From [Pseudopropionibacterium] massiliense (lineage in GTDB: Bacteria > Actinomycetota > Actinomycetes > Propionibacteriales > Propionibacteriaceae): a stretch of 64,000 bases of DNA. The position numbers and the translations under genes were made by a program. Shown here piece after piece: positions 55,689 to 64,000 of the stretch. Position 1 is the first letter of the stretch; each line of letters starts with the position of its first letter. The stretch lies in contig NZ_LR027842.1 of assembly GCF_900607225.1 (NCBI RefSeq), forward strand, positions 2,384,980 to 2,448,979, given 5' to 3'. The notes below the pieces were generated by a model. The model ran no database searches. It was not told the DNA's origin and was given only the letters and a program-made list of their open reading frames with translations.

Positions 55689-56125
55689 CGCTGCGGACAG
55701 GCCCGCGGTCGACCCGAGGAGCTGCGCCAGCGCCGGCACGAAGTCATCGCAGGGCAAGCCGTGCAGATACAGCAGCGGTATCACCGCGGCCATCCCTGGC
55801 GATTTCCTGGCCCAAACCGGCAGAATCGCAAAGGAAAACCGGTACCGCTCGCCACTCTCCTCCTCGAGGCGCTTGTCGTTAGCTCGCGGCTGGCGCACCG
55901 GGACCGCACCGCACCTCCGCGGCTCGTGGAAGCCATTGCTGACCACCAGCCGGTGGCCTTACTCATCGGCCAGATGCGCGTGGGCCTCGACGTGGGCGGC
56001 GACCACGGCCTGCAGCACCGCAGTCAACATCTGCCGTGCGCCTTCGCATGCCAGCTCATCGAGCAACAACCAGCCGCCGGGGCATGCTTCTTGGACTCGT
56101 TCTCCTCGGGGACCACCTTGAGCAT

Positions 56126-56578
56126 GGGCATGCCTTCCCGAGCCGACGCTCCAACGCCGGCCCTGATCAGAGTGCAGATTCGCTCCAGATCCTGCTCGGG
56201 AGATGCGCCCGCTTCACACCACCCCATCAAACACCATCCACCGATCCAGATCATTGCTCGCTCGAGGGTAGAGCTGGCGGTGAATCAGCGCAAGGCCGCA
56301 ACAAGACAAAAGGCCTTAGCCGACCGCGTAAGGAAAACAGGGGGTCCCGGGACGAGCGGATGGGATTGACCGGCTGGCATCGCCACGACGCATGAGACGC
56401 GCTGAAGTTGCGTGAGGTTGAAACTCACGCAAACCACACAACAGCGAACCTACGGAGAGGAACTCCGGCCAGCCCTGGTACTGCCTCGGACCCCACAGGT
56501 TAGGCTTATGGCGCAGTTCATACCGGCCCTGAGATCCCGTCCAAACGAGCAGGCACCAGTTCAAGCCTCCGCACACTG
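56126..56578. other. Gene-free stretch between the IS256 remnant and the osmoprotectant operon
   Basis: About 450 bases hold no convincing gene in any frame. The outer end of the IS256-type element should lie here, but I could not identify a clear inverted repeat. GC rises toward the right, marking the return to typical chromosome. Confidence 0.4.
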
Positions 56579-56617
56579 TCCGACGCGACCCCCGCGCTCG
56601 GCGGGGGCCGCGTCGGA
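56579..56617 (-). terminator. Terminator of the osmoprotectant transporter operon
   Basis: The arms TCCGACGCGACCCCCGC and GCGGGGGCCGCGTCGGA pair over 17 bases with one mismatch and a 5-base loop. It begins 12 bases after the stop of the binding-protein gene. Confidence 0.85.
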
Positions 56618-56629
56618 TGATTCTGCTGC

Positions 56630-57535
56630 TCAGGCCAGGCCCTTGGATTTCAGCCAGTCGCCCGCGATCACCGAGGCCGACGCCTTCTCGTCGACGGATC
56701 GCTTGTTCATGGCGATCAGGTCCTCGGGGGTCAGCTCCTTCGACACCTTGTTCAGGGTCTCCGCGGTCTGGTCGTCCACCTTCTTGGATACGATCGGCAC
56801 CACGTTGGAGGACAGGAACAGGTTCTTCGGGTCCTCCAGGGCCACCAGGTCGCCGTCGGCCAGCACCGGGGCGGCGGTGTAGATGTCGGCGATCTGCACG
56901 TCCCCGTCGCGCAGGGCCTTGACGGTGAGTGGTCCGCCTGCATCCTCGGCGGGTTTGATCGTGGCCTCGACCCCGTAGGTCTCGCGAAGCCCCTTCGGCC
57001 CGTAGGGGCGGGACTCCAGCTCGGAGTTGCCGGCGATCTTCAGGTCCGGCACCGATGCGAGATCCCCGATCTGTTTCAGCGAGTACTGCTCCGCGAACGC
57101 CTTGGTCACCACGTAGGAGTCCTGGTCGGTTGCCGACGCCTGCTCCAGTGCCTTCAGGCCTTCCGGCAGGGCACCGACCAGTTCCGCGTGGACCTGCTCC
57201 GGGGTGCGGGCCGTGGTCTCGGGTTTGTAGTACTGCAGCAGATTGCCGCTGTACTCGGGGAAGATGTCGATCTTCCCGGCCTGGAGTTCGGGCATGTAGA
57301 CCTCCCGCTGTCCGATCTTCAGCTGCCGGTCCACCTTCTTGCCCGACTTCTCCAAGGACTGGGCGTAGATCTCGGCGATGATCTCGTTCGAGTAGTAGTC
57401 CTGCGAGCCGATCACCAGGGTGTCGGAGGAATTCGTGTCGTCGCTTCTTCCCTCGATGTTCGAGGCGCTGCCGCAGCCCGCCAGGGCCAGGGCTGCTGCG
57501 ATTCCGAGTGCGGCGAGCTTGGTCTTGGATGTCAT
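56630..57535 (-). CDS. Osmoprotectant (OpuC-type) ABC transporter, substrate-binding lipoprotein
   Basis: This 301-residue lipoprotein has Cys21 in the lipobox LALAGC. It has the quaternary-ammonium-binding fold: VIGSQDYYSNEIIAEIYAQSLEKSG, LQAGKIDIFPEYSGNLLQYY, ALPEGLKALEQASATDQDSYVV and QIADIYTAAP. It likely binds glycine betaine, choline or carnitine. The ATG overlaps the stop of the upstream permease. It is the last gene of a five-gene MarR-led operon. Confidence 0.92.
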   Translation of the reverse strand: MTSKTKLAALGIAAALALAGCGSASNIEGRSDDTNSSDTLVIGSQDYYSNEIIAEIYAQSLEKSGKKVDRQLKIGQREVYMPELQAGKIDIFPEYSGNLLQYYKPETTARTPEQVHAELVGALPEGLKALEQASATDQDSYVVTKAFAEQYSLKQIGDLASVPDLKIAGNSELESRPYGPKGLRETYGVEATIKPAEDAGGPLTVKALRDGDVQIADIYTAAPVLADGDLVALEDPKNLFLSSNVVPIVSKKVDDQTAETLNKVSKELTPEDLIAMNKRSVDEKASASVIAGDWLKSKGLA

Positions 57536-58224
57536 CGGGACTCCTTCGCGGAAGCGATCTGGGTACTTGGGTCGAGTTCTCGGGTGACCAGGCGCTTGGC
57601 CAGGACCAGCAGCAGGTCCAGGACGAGAGCCAGGGCGACGACCAGCAGCGCGCCGCCGATCATCTGCGCGTAGTCGCGGGTCTTGAGGCCGGTGAAGAGG
57701 AACCGCCCCAGCCCCACGTCGGCGGTGTAGGCGGCGAGCGTCGCCGTGGCGACGACCTGGAGGGTGGTCGATCGCAGCCCCTCGAGCAGCAGCGGAACGG
57801 CGGCGGGCAGCTCCACCTGGGTGAGCACCTGCCACGAGGACAGGCCGATGGCGCGGGCCGCGTCCACCGTGACCGGGTCGGCCGAGGTGATCCCCGAGTA
57901 GGCCCCGGCGAGCATCGGGGGGATGGCCAGCACCAGCAACGCGCAGAAGGGAGCCACCAGCCCCAGGCCGGACCACAGGCCGACCAGCGTCAACAGGCCG
58001 AGGGTCGGGAGGGCGCGGGCCGACGCGGTGACCATGGGAACCACCGCCACCCCGCGCCGCGTATGGCCGATGGCTACCCCGGCCGGGAGCGCCACCACGC
58101 AGGCCACGGCGACCACGGTGAGGGTGAAGGCGAGGTGTTGCAGCAGTCGTGACGAGATGCCGCTGTCCCCGTCCCAGTTCTCGGGTGTGAACAGCCAGCC
58201 GAGGGCGTCGAGGAAGAGATTCAT
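57532..58224 (-). CDS. Osmoprotectant ABC transporter permease
   Basis: This 230-residue permease has six membrane segments and the EAA-like loop AARAIGLSSWQVLTQVELPAAVPLLLEGLRS. It carries an ASARALPTLGLLTLVGLWSGLG block typical of OpuCB/ProW-like permeases. The start MNLFLDALGWLF at 58224 overlaps the partner permease gene by 4 bases. Confidence 0.9.
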   Translation of the reverse strand: MNLFLDALGWLFTPENWDGDSGISSRLLQHLAFTLTVVAVACVVALPAGVAIGHTRRGVAVVPMVTASARALPTLGLLTLVGLWSGLGLVAPFCALLVLAIPPMLAGAYSGITSADPVTVDAARAIGLSSWQVLTQVELPAAVPLLLEGLRSTTLQVVATATLAAYTADVGLGRFLFTGLKTRDYAQMIGGALLVVALALVLDLLLVLAKRLVTRELDPSTQIASAKESR

Positions 58225-58871
58225 GCCGTCACCTGCTTCTGTTTGCGGACCCACGGGGTCAGGGCCCTGCCGAGCAGCACGACGAGCAGATCGAAGATCA
58301 GGGCGAGCAGCAGGGTCGCACCGAGCCCGGTCAGCAGCGATTCGACCAGTTGCCGCTGGAAACCGTCGGTGAACAGGGTGCCGAGCGACTGCACCCCGAC
58401 CAGCGCGCCAACCGTGACCAGGGACACCGTGGAGGCGGCCACCACGCGCAGCCCCGCGATCAGCACCGGCACGGCGAGCGGCAACTCCATCTGCCAGAAT
58501 CGCCGCCACGGATCGACCCCGAGGGCGTTCGCGGCCTCGACGACCTCCTCCGGCAGGGAACGAAATGCCTCCGCCACCTGGGTGACCAGTACCGAGATCC
58601 CGTACAGGGTGAGGACTATCACCATGTTCAGCGGGGAGCGCACCGGCACCCCCAGGATGACCGGGATCACCACGAGCATCGGGAGGGAGGGAACCGCGTA
58701 CAGGAGCGAGAAGGCACCGAGCAGAAGGCCTCCGAAGCGCCGGGTCGCGACCGCCAACCGGGCCAGCGGCACCGACAGCACGGCGGCCGCGACGATGGCG
58801 CTCAGCGAGAGCAGGGTATGGATCAGGAAGTAGCTGCCCACCTGCCCGAGGTTGTTGATCAGCCAGGTCAC
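58221..58871 (-). CDS. Osmoprotectant ABC transporter permease (second)
   Basis: This 216-residue permease is related to the neighbour, with loop AANALGVDPWRRFWQMELPLAVPVLIAGLR and LLYAVPSLPMLVVIPVILG. Together they form the membrane part of the transporter. The start is a GTG overlapping the ATPase stop (GTGA). Confidence 0.9.
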   Translation of the reverse strand: MTWLINNLGQVGSYFLIHTLLSLSAIVAAAVLSVPLARLAVATRRFGGLLLGAFSLLYAVPSLPMLVVIPVILGVPVRSPLNMVIVLTLYGISVLVTQVAEAFRSLPEEVVEAANALGVDPWRRFWQMELPLAVPVLIAGLRVVAASTVSLVTVGALVGVQSLGTLFTDGFQRQLVESLLTGLGATLLLALIFDLLVVLLGRALTPWVRKQKQVTA

Positions 58872-59716
58872 GACGACTCCCTGTCCCGGTTTCCCCCGCC
58901 GTCGTCGGCCCGGAGGGAGCCCAGGGGCCGTCCCTCGGCGTCGATCACGAGCCTGGAGCCGTTGCGTTCGATGGTTCGCAGCTGACGACGACCCGCATCC
59001 GCCCCGACGAAATCGGCGACGAACTCATCGGCCGGGTTGGAGAGCAGCTCCTCCGGGGTGCCGACCTGCGCCAGGACGCCGCCGGTGCGCAGCACCGCCA
59101 CCTGGTCGCCGAGGAGGAAGGCCTCGTCGACGTCGTGGGTGACGAACAGGATGGTGGTTCCCAGGCGTCGCTGCAGGTCGCGCAGTTCCCGCTGCAGGTC
59201 GGCGCGGACCAGCGGATCGAGGGCGCCGAAGGGTTCGTCCATGAGCAGGACCTTGGGGTCGTTGGCGAGCGCCCGGGCGACTCCGACGCGCTGCCGCTGC
59301 CCACCGGAGAGCTGTGAGGGGAAACGCTCGGCCAGGTCGCGGTCGAGCCCGACCATGTCCATCAGCTCCAGGGAACGTTCACGCGCCCTGGCCTTGGGAA
59401 CCCCGTCAAGGATCGGGACCGTGGCGATGTTGTCGACGACGCGGCGGTGCGGGAACAACCCGCCATCCTGCAGGACGTAACCGATGGAGCGCCGCAGCGC
59501 CACCGTCGGTTGCACCGCGACGTCCTCCCCGGCCAGCAGCACGACGCCCGAGGTGGGCGTCACCATCTTGTTGACCATCCGCATCAGCGTGGTCTTGCCG
59601 GATCCGGACGAGCCCAGCAGCACGGTCGTGGAGTGTTCGGCGATGTCGAGGGTGACGCCCCCGACCCCGACGGTACCGTCCGGATAGATCTTTCGTACGT
59701 CCTCGAACCGGATCAT
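58868..59716 (-). CDS. Osmoprotectant ABC transporter, ATP-binding protein
   Basis: The 282-residue ATPase has Walker A GSSGSGKTT, signature LSGGQRQR, Walker B VLLMDEPFGALD and switch FVTHDVDEAFLLGD, typical of OpuCA/ProV ATPases. The C-terminal ~50 residues are a short tail with no clear CBS domain, unlike OpuCA proteins that sense ionic strength with tandem CBS domains. It overlaps the MarR gene by 4 bases. Confidence 0.92.
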   Translation of the reverse strand: MIRFEDVRKIYPDGTVGVGGVTLDIAEHSTTVLLGSSGSGKTTLMRMVNKMVTPTSGVVLLAGEDVAVQPTVALRRSIGYVLQDGGLFPHRRVVDNIATVPILDGVPKARARERSLELMDMVGLDRDLAERFPSQLSGGQRQRVGVARALANDPKVLLMDEPFGALDPLVRADLQRELRDLQRRLGTTILFVTHDVDEAFLLGDQVAVLRTGGVLAQVGTPEELLSNPADEFVADFVGADAGRRQLRTIERNGSRLVIDAEGRPLGSLRADDGGGNRDRESS

Positions 59717-60270
59717 GACTCGGCTCCGTTCTCGTTGGTCAGGGCGACGAACCCGCCGCCGGGGAGGGGCTCGTCGAGGCGGGCGCCCTGCATGGCCGGA
59801 ACGACATCGGCCCGCTGACCGGCGCCGGCGGCCACCCGGATCAGGTCTCGGGTGAGCACCACCAACTCCTCGTGGCGGAAACCGGCGAGCACCGTGCGCA
59901 GGGTGTTCTCGAAGGTTCCGGCCGCGCTCTCCATCCGCATCCGTCCCTTGTCGGTGAGGCTCAGGCGGCAGGAGCGCCGGTCCCTGGGGCAGGGAGTCCT
60001 GACCACGAGCCCATCACCGACCAGGCGGTCGACGAGCCGCGAGGCCGCGCCGACCGTGGTGTGCTGACGCCGGGCGATGTCCTGGACCCGGGGACCGCCC
60101 TCGGCCGCTGACGCGTCGATCTGTTTCAGGACGAGGTAACGCGCCAGGGTGGCGGAGTTCGCGGTCCGCCAGAGGTCCTTCTCGAGCCGGTTCCACAGCG
60201 CCACCTCCGCGTGCAGGAGCGCTTCGAAGAGGGCTCCGTGGTCCCCGAGGGGTGCTGCTGTTTCCTTCAC
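59713..60270 (-). CDS. MarR-family regulator heading the osmoprotectant operon
   Basis: The 185-residue protein has a MarR winged helix: LARYLVLKQIDASAAEGGPRVQDIARRQHTTVGAASRLVDRLVGDGLVVRTPCPRDRRSCRLSLTDKGR. Being the first gene of the transporter operon, with palindromic sites just upstream, it probably represses the operon. The ATG is 11 bases from the nearest palindrome. Confidence 0.88.
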   Translation of the reverse strand: MKETAAPLGDHGALFEALLHAEVALWNRLEKDLWRTANSATLARYLVLKQIDASAAEGGPRVQDIARRQHTTVGAASRLVDRLVGDGLVVRTPCPRDRRSCRLSLTDKGRMRMESAAGTFENTLRTVLAGFRHEELVVLTRDLIRVAAGAGQRADVVPAMQGARLDEPLPGGGFVALTNENGAES

Positions 60271-60280
60271 CCGGGAAACA

Positions 60281-60305
60281 TTACATGTAACTCAATTACA
60301 TGGAA
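60281..60305. promoter_or_regulatory. MarR-type operator upstream of the osmoprotectant operon
   Basis: TTACATGTAA (60281-60290) is a perfect palindrome and TTACATGGAA (60296-60305) is a close second copy, followed by AACATGT. They lie immediately upstream of the MarR start, where bound protein would block transcription. Confidence 0.65.
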
Positions 60306-60346
60306 AACATGTGCGCGAACGCGAGACGGCCGAATCACGGAGAACA

Positions 60347-60385
60347 GCGACGCCGGCCGGGCCGTGAGAACCCGACCGGCGTCGC
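60347..60385 (-). terminator. Terminator of the nifJ/dihydroorotate-dehydrogenase-like unit
   Basis: The arms GCGACGCCGGCCGGG and CCCGACCGGCGTCGC pair over 15 bases with one wobble and a 9-base loop, 15 bases after the stop of the upstream gene on the minus strand. Confidence 0.8.
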
Positions 60386-60399
60386 GGGGCGCACCCCTG

Positions 60400-61413
60400 T
60401 CAGGACAGCGACCCGTAGGTCGTCTTCGCCTTCTCCAGCGCGGCGACGTACCCCGCGCGCTCGTAGACATCGGCCGGGGTGTGGCTCGGCACGGCCAGCA
60501 TCCCACGGGCCTGGTCCAGGGTGAGCCTCCTGCCGTCGAGCCAGGCATCGAGCCCTTCGACCAGGCGGGTGGCGTGCCCGATGCCGTGACGCACCAGCGC
60601 CGAGGTGGTGCAGACCACATCGGCCCCGGCCAGCAGGTACTTCACGACGTCCTCCGGCTGATCCACCCCGGACGAGGCCGCGAGCGACGCCTCCACGTGG
60701 TCGTGCAGCACGGCGATCCAGGTCCGTGGCAGGCGGGCGTCCACGGGTGAGCTCAGCGTCACCCCGCTGACCACCTCCAGTCGTTCCAGGTCGATGTCGG
60801 GCTGCAGGAACCGGTTGAACAGCACCAGTCCATCGGCCCCGGCCCGGTCGAGACGCTGACACATCGCGCCGACCGACGAGAAGTACGGGCTGAGTTTCAC
60901 CGCGACCGGGATGTCCACCTCCGACTTCACGGCCCGGAGGATGTCGAGGTGGCGCTGCTCCACCTCATCGCCTCCCAGGGCGAAATCACCCGAGACGTAG
61001 TAGATGTTGAGCTCCAGGGCCGCCGCCCCCGCGTCCTGCAGGCTGCGTGCCGAGTGCACCCAACCCCCGCGGGAGGCGCCGTTGAGGGATGCGATCAGCG
61101 GCACGTCGATGGCCCGGGCGCCCTTCTCGACGAGCCGCAGGTAACTCGTGACGGCATCGGTCTCGGCCCGTGGCACCTCCGGGAAGAAGCTGGTGGCCTC
61201 CGGGGTGATGTCGGCGAACTGTTCCTCCAGTTCCACCAGCCGCTCCGCGTCGCGGAACAGCTGCTCCTCGAACAGGGAGAACATGGTCACGGCCCCGACC
61301 CCTGCGTCCGCCAGCGCCTTGATGTCCTCGACGTTCTGGCTCAGCGGCCCGGCCGAGGCGACGACGGGGTTGCGCAGTTCCAACCCCAGGTAGCTGCTCC
61401 TCAGCTCTGCCAT
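60400..61413 (-). CDS. Dihydroorotate-dehydrogenase-like flavoprotein coupled to nifJ
   Basis: The 337-residue TIM-barrel flavoprotein starts MAELRSSYLGLELRNPVVASAGPLS and has the dihydroorotate-dehydrogenase-type blocks ALELNIYYVSGD, DIPVAVKLSPYFSSVGAM and DGLVLFNRFLQPDIDLE. The gene overlaps the pyruvate:ferredoxin oxidoreductase gene by 13 bases, a pairing seen in many anaerobes. It may be an accessory redox protein rather than a true pyrimidine enzyme, since no pyr genes are near. Confidence 0.88.
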   Translation of the reverse strand: MAELRSSYLGLELRNPVVASAGPLSQNVEDIKALADAGVGAVTMFSLFEEQLFRDAERLVELEEQFADITPEATSFFPEVPRAETDAVTSYLRLVEKGARAIDVPLIASLNGASRGGWVHSARSLQDAGAAALELNIYYVSGDFALGGDEVEQRHLDILRAVKSEVDIPVAVKLSPYFSSVGAMCQRLDRAGADGLVLFNRFLQPDIDLERLEVVSGVTLSSPVDARLPRTWIAVLHDHVEASLAASSGVDQPEDVVKYLLAGADVVCTTSALVRHGIGHATRLVEGLDAWLDGRRLTLDQARGMLAVPSHTPADVYERAGYVAALEKAKTTYGSLS

Positions 61414-64000
61414 GATTCCTCCTTGCGCGGGTCGGCGGCGAACTTCTCCGCGCCCCGCAGCGCCAACTCCTCGTACTCGGCCCAGCGCCGGTCCACCTGC
61501 GCCTGCGCGATGTCGATGAGACGATCCGCCTCCTCCGGGTCGGCGGCGTGCAGCACCTTGTAGCGCAGCTCGGCGTTCTGGTACTCGCGCAGCTTCAGGC
61601 GTGGCCGGGGGCTGTCGAGCAGGAAGGGGTTGCCACCGGTTTCCCGGATCACCGGGTTGTAACGCATCAGCGGCCAGTGCCCGGAGTTGACGGCACGGTA
61701 CTGCTGCTCCAGACCCTTGCGGGTGTCGATGCCGTGGGCGATGCAGTGGCTGTAGGCGATGATCAGGCTCGGCCCCTCGTAGGCCTCCGCCTCGCGGAAC
61801 GCCTTCAAGGTCTGCTGCGGGTCCGCACCCATCGCCACCCGGGCCACGTACACCGACCCGTAGGCCATCGCCTGCATGGCCATGTCCTTCTTGTTGGTGT
61901 GCTTGCCCGCGGACGCGAACTTCGCGACAGCCCCCAGCGGGGTGGATTTGGACGCCTGGCCTCCCGTGTTGGAGTACACCTCGGTGTCCAGCACCAGCAC
62001 ATTGACGTTGCGGCCCGAGGCCAGCACGTGATCGACACCGGAGGAACCGATGTCGTAGGCCCAGCCATCGCCGCCGACGATCCACACGGAACGCCGCAGC
62101 AGATGGTCGCAGACGCTCTTGAGGTCCTCGATCTTCGGGCCCTCCAGCTCCGCCAGCCGCGCCTTGAGACGGTCGACCCGGGCGGCCTGCCGGGCCAGAC
62201 CCGATTCCATGCGCTGCTTCGCGGCCAGCAGCGAATCGATCAGTTCGTCGTCGTCGATCTCGGGGCGCAGCTCCTCCAAGAGGCGGCGCGCCATGTCCCG
62301 GTGCAGGTCGGCGGCCAGCCGGAGCCCGAGCCCGAACTCGGCGTTGTCCTCGAACAGCGAGTTCGACCACGCCGGCCCGCGTCCCCGGGCGTTCTTCGCC
62401 CACGGGGTGGTGGGCAGGTTGCCACCGTAGATCGACGAGCAGCCGGTGGCGTTGGCGACGGTGACGCGATCCCCGAACAGCTGGGTCAGCAGCTTCAGGT
62501 ACGGGGTTTCACCGCACCCGGCACAGGCCCCGGAGAACTCGAACAACGGCTCCAGGAACTGGGTGCCACGGACGGTGCCGAAGTCCACGTTGCGGCGGTC
62601 GTTGAGCGGAATGGTCTCGAAAAACCTGACCGCTTCCTTCTCCTTTTCCCGTTCCAGCACCGGCTCCAGATTGATGGCGCGCCGGTTCGGCTGCCCGGCG
62701 GGCCGCACGGGACAGGCCTCCACGCACAACCCGCAGCCTGTGCAGTCCTCGGCGTAGACCTGCAGCGTGTAGCTGGTGTCGGGCAGTCCCGCGGCGTCGA
62801 GCGGTTGGCTGAGGAAACCATCGGGGGCGTTCTCGGTCACCTCGGAGGGGTAGTACTTGGCTCGCAGCACGGCGTGCGGACACACGAAGGAACAGTTCCC
62901 GCACTGGATGCAGGCCTCGTTGTCCCACACCGCGATGATCTCGCTGATGTTGCGTTTCTCGTAGCGGGTGGTCCCCGACGGATAGGCACCGTCGACGGGC
63001 AGCGCCGAGACCGGCAGCTCGTCACCGCGCCCGGCCAGCATCGTCGCGGTGACCTCCCGCACGAACGGCGGGGCATCCGACGGGACGGGCGGGATCAGGT
63101 CCCGCTGCCCCGTCGCGCTGGCGGGCACCTGGACCTCGTGCAGGTGGGCCAGGGAGGCGTCGACCGCCTCGTGGTTCTTCTGCACGATGGCCATCGACTT
63201 GCGGGCGTAGGTCTTGGTGATGGCGGCCTTGACCTTCTCGATTGCCTCTTCACGCGGCATGATGCCGGAGATCGCGAAGAAACAAGTCTGCAGCACCGTG
63301 TTGGTGCGCGACCCGAGGCCCGCGGCCCGCGCGACCGCGGAGGCGTCGATGACGTGAAGGGAGATGCCCAGCTCTACGATCCTGTCCTGCATCGGGCGCG
63401 GCAGCTGTTCCCACACCTGATCCGCCGGATAGGGCGAGTTGATCAGCAGCGTCGCACCGGGCTGGGCGAACTCCAGCACGTCCACCCGCTCCAGGATCGA
63501 CCAGTGATGGCAGCCGATGAAGTTCGACCGGGTCACCAGATACGGCGCCTGGATCGGGTTGGGGCCGAATCGCAGATGCGAGACGGTGCGTGAACCCGAC
63601 TTCTTGGAGTCGTAGACGAAGTAGCCCTGGGCGTAGGTCCCGGGGTCGGAACCAATGATCTTGATGGTGTTCTTGTTGGCTCCGACGGTGCCGTCCGAAC
63701 CCAGCCCGTAGAACACGGCGCGGTGGGTCTGCGGATCGAGGAGTTGGAAGTCGGGGTCGACATCGAGGGACAGGTGGGTGACGTCGTCGTTGATGCCCAC
63801 CGTGAAGCGCGGCCGGGGACGGTCCTTCGCCAGCTCGTCGTAGACCGCCTTGGCCATGGCGGGGGTGAACTCCTTGCTGGACAGGCCGTAGCGGCCGCCG
63901 GTCAGCACCGGCATCACCTCTCGGTCCCCGCGGGCCACGGATTCCCCGATGGCGGAGGAGACGTCGAGGAACAGCGGCTCGCCCCCCGATCCGGGTTCCT
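61401..64000 (-). CDS. nifJ: Pyruvate:ferredoxin (flavodoxin) oxidoreductase, C-terminal part
   Basis: About 865 residues are in the window; the gene continues past the right edge. The enzyme oxidises pyruvate to acetyl-CoA with reduced ferredoxin. Seen in order: GGRYGLSSKEFTPAM, a gamma-like region with FGLGSDGTVGANKNTIK (TPP/CoA part), two cluster motifs CIQCGNCSFVCPH and CTGCGLCVEACPV, CAGCGETPYLKLL with the ATGCSSIYGG block, and the TPP-binding GGDGWAYDIGSSGVDHVLA. The sequence fits the single-chain NifJ form. Confidence 0.95.
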   Translation of the reverse strand, partial: EPGSGGEPLFLDVSSAIGESVARGDREVMPVLTGGRYGLSSKEFTPAMAKAVYDELAKDRPRPRFTVGINDDVTHLSLDVDPDFQLLDPQTHRAVFYGLGSDGTVGANKNTIKIIGSDPGTYAQGYFVYDSKKSGSRTVSHLRFGPNPIQAPYLVTRSNFIGCHHWSILERVDVLEFAQPGATLLINSPYPADQVWEQLPRPMQDRIVELGISLHVIDASAVARAAGLGSRTNTVLQTCFFAISGIMPREEAIEKVKAAITKTYARKSMAIVQKNHEAVDASLAHLHEVQVPASATGQRDLIPPVPSDAPPFVREVTATMLAGRGDELPVSALPVDGAYPSGTTRYEKRNISEIIAVWDNEACIQCGNCSFVCPHAVLRAKYYPSEVTENAPDGFLSQPLDAAGLPDTSYTLQVYAEDCTGCGLCVEACPVRPAGQPNRRAINLEPVLEREKEKEAVRFFETIPLNDRRNVDFGTVRGTQFLEPLFEFSGACAGCGETPYLKLLTQLFGDRVTVANATGCSSIYGGNLPTTPWAKNARGRGPAWSNSLFEDNAEFGLGLRLAADLHRDMARRLLEELRPEIDDDELIDSLLAAKQRMESGLARQAARVDRLKARLAELEGPKIEDLKSVCDHLLRRSVWIVGGDGWAYDIGSSGVDHVLASGRNVNVLVLDTEVYSNTGGQASKSTPLGAVAKFASAGKHTNKKDMAMQAMAYGSVYVARVAMGADPQQTLKAFREAEAYEGPSLIIAYSHCIAHGIDTRKGLEQQYRAVNSGHWPLMRYNPVIRETGGNPFLLDSPRPRLKLREYQNAELRYKVLHAADPEEADRLIDIAQAQVDRRWAEYEELALRGAEKFAADPRKEESWQS

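Larger units (their letters stand above)
53560..56125 (-). pseudogene. IS256-family (mutator type) transposase split by another element
   Basis: The N-terminal half (from MLKVVPEENESKKHAP at 56125) runs to LPLLYLHGLPCDDFVPALAQLLGS and GLSAATIN, where an ISAs1-type element is inserted. The remainder resumes at 54400 with TINRLIAQ, then DYVYLWVDRIHLTVRLEAG, DCTKELITLSGGFGESTESWAGLLRDCKRRG, CWFHKIANLLDALLKSA, AAKITDDLD and LVALVRAGAKFE. Two stop codons follow the insertion point directly and several frameshifts are visible. The gene is therefore dead even without the insertion. Confidence 0.8.

Overview
The window comes from a high-GC Gram-positive actinobacterium able to grow without oxygen. 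It combines a membrane nitrate reductase with molybdopterin genes, a pyruvate:ferredoxin oxidoreductase, part of the mevalonate pathway and DtxR/IdeR-type iron boxes. This fits Propionibacteriaceae (Arachnia-like), but the genus is inferred from gene content only.

Left part (1-34.4 kb), typical high-GC chromosome: an iron-siderophore binding protein with a coupled downstream gene (1-1262); a ten-gene leftward unit for nitrate respiration and molybdenum cofactor (Fe-S-type regulator, narGHJI, a DUF6457 protein, moeB, moeA, moaC, a mobA-DUF6457 fusion, moaD; 13151 to 1915) with two narK-type transporters diverging from it (13342-16017); tRNA-Arg(CCT); a broken luciferase-like gene; a membrane-anchored beta-propeller protein; a second iron-siderophore ABC system (18745-22868); four overlapping mevalonate genes (23048-27166); a TctA-type permease; D-serine dehydratase; a CsbD protein; and a TetR gene diverging from a carotenoid-desaturase/ferredoxin-reductase fusion.

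Middle part (35.2-56.1 kb), a genomic island of visibly lower GC bounded by decayed insertion sequences. On the left is a frameshifted IS30-type element. On the right is an IS256-type transposase gene split by an ISAs1-type element with clear inverted repeats and an 8-bp target duplication. Between them is a leftward cluster for a thiazole/oxazole-modified peptide with a nitrile-hydratase-like (NHLP) leader. The intact precursor (53390-53022) has a 15-residue core with six cysteines. It is followed by a hairpin, a fused E1-like/YcaO cyclodehydratase, a SagB-type dehydrogenase, an M20 amidohydrolase, a luciferase-like flavoenzyme, a B12-type radical SAM enzyme, an ABC-2 exporter or immunity pair, an HlyD-like protein and two NHLM-type ABC transporters, the first with a C39 peptidase. 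At the far end (37023-36679) lies a second precursor gene. Its leader carries four in-frame stop codons, but its cysteine-rich core is still readable in frame. This cluster is the most novel part of the window.

Right part (56.6-64 kb), high-GC chromosome again: a MarR-controlled osmoprotectant (OpuC-type) ABC transporter, and a dihydroorotate-dehydrogenase-like protein coupled to a pyruvate:ferredoxin oxidoreductase that runs off the window end.
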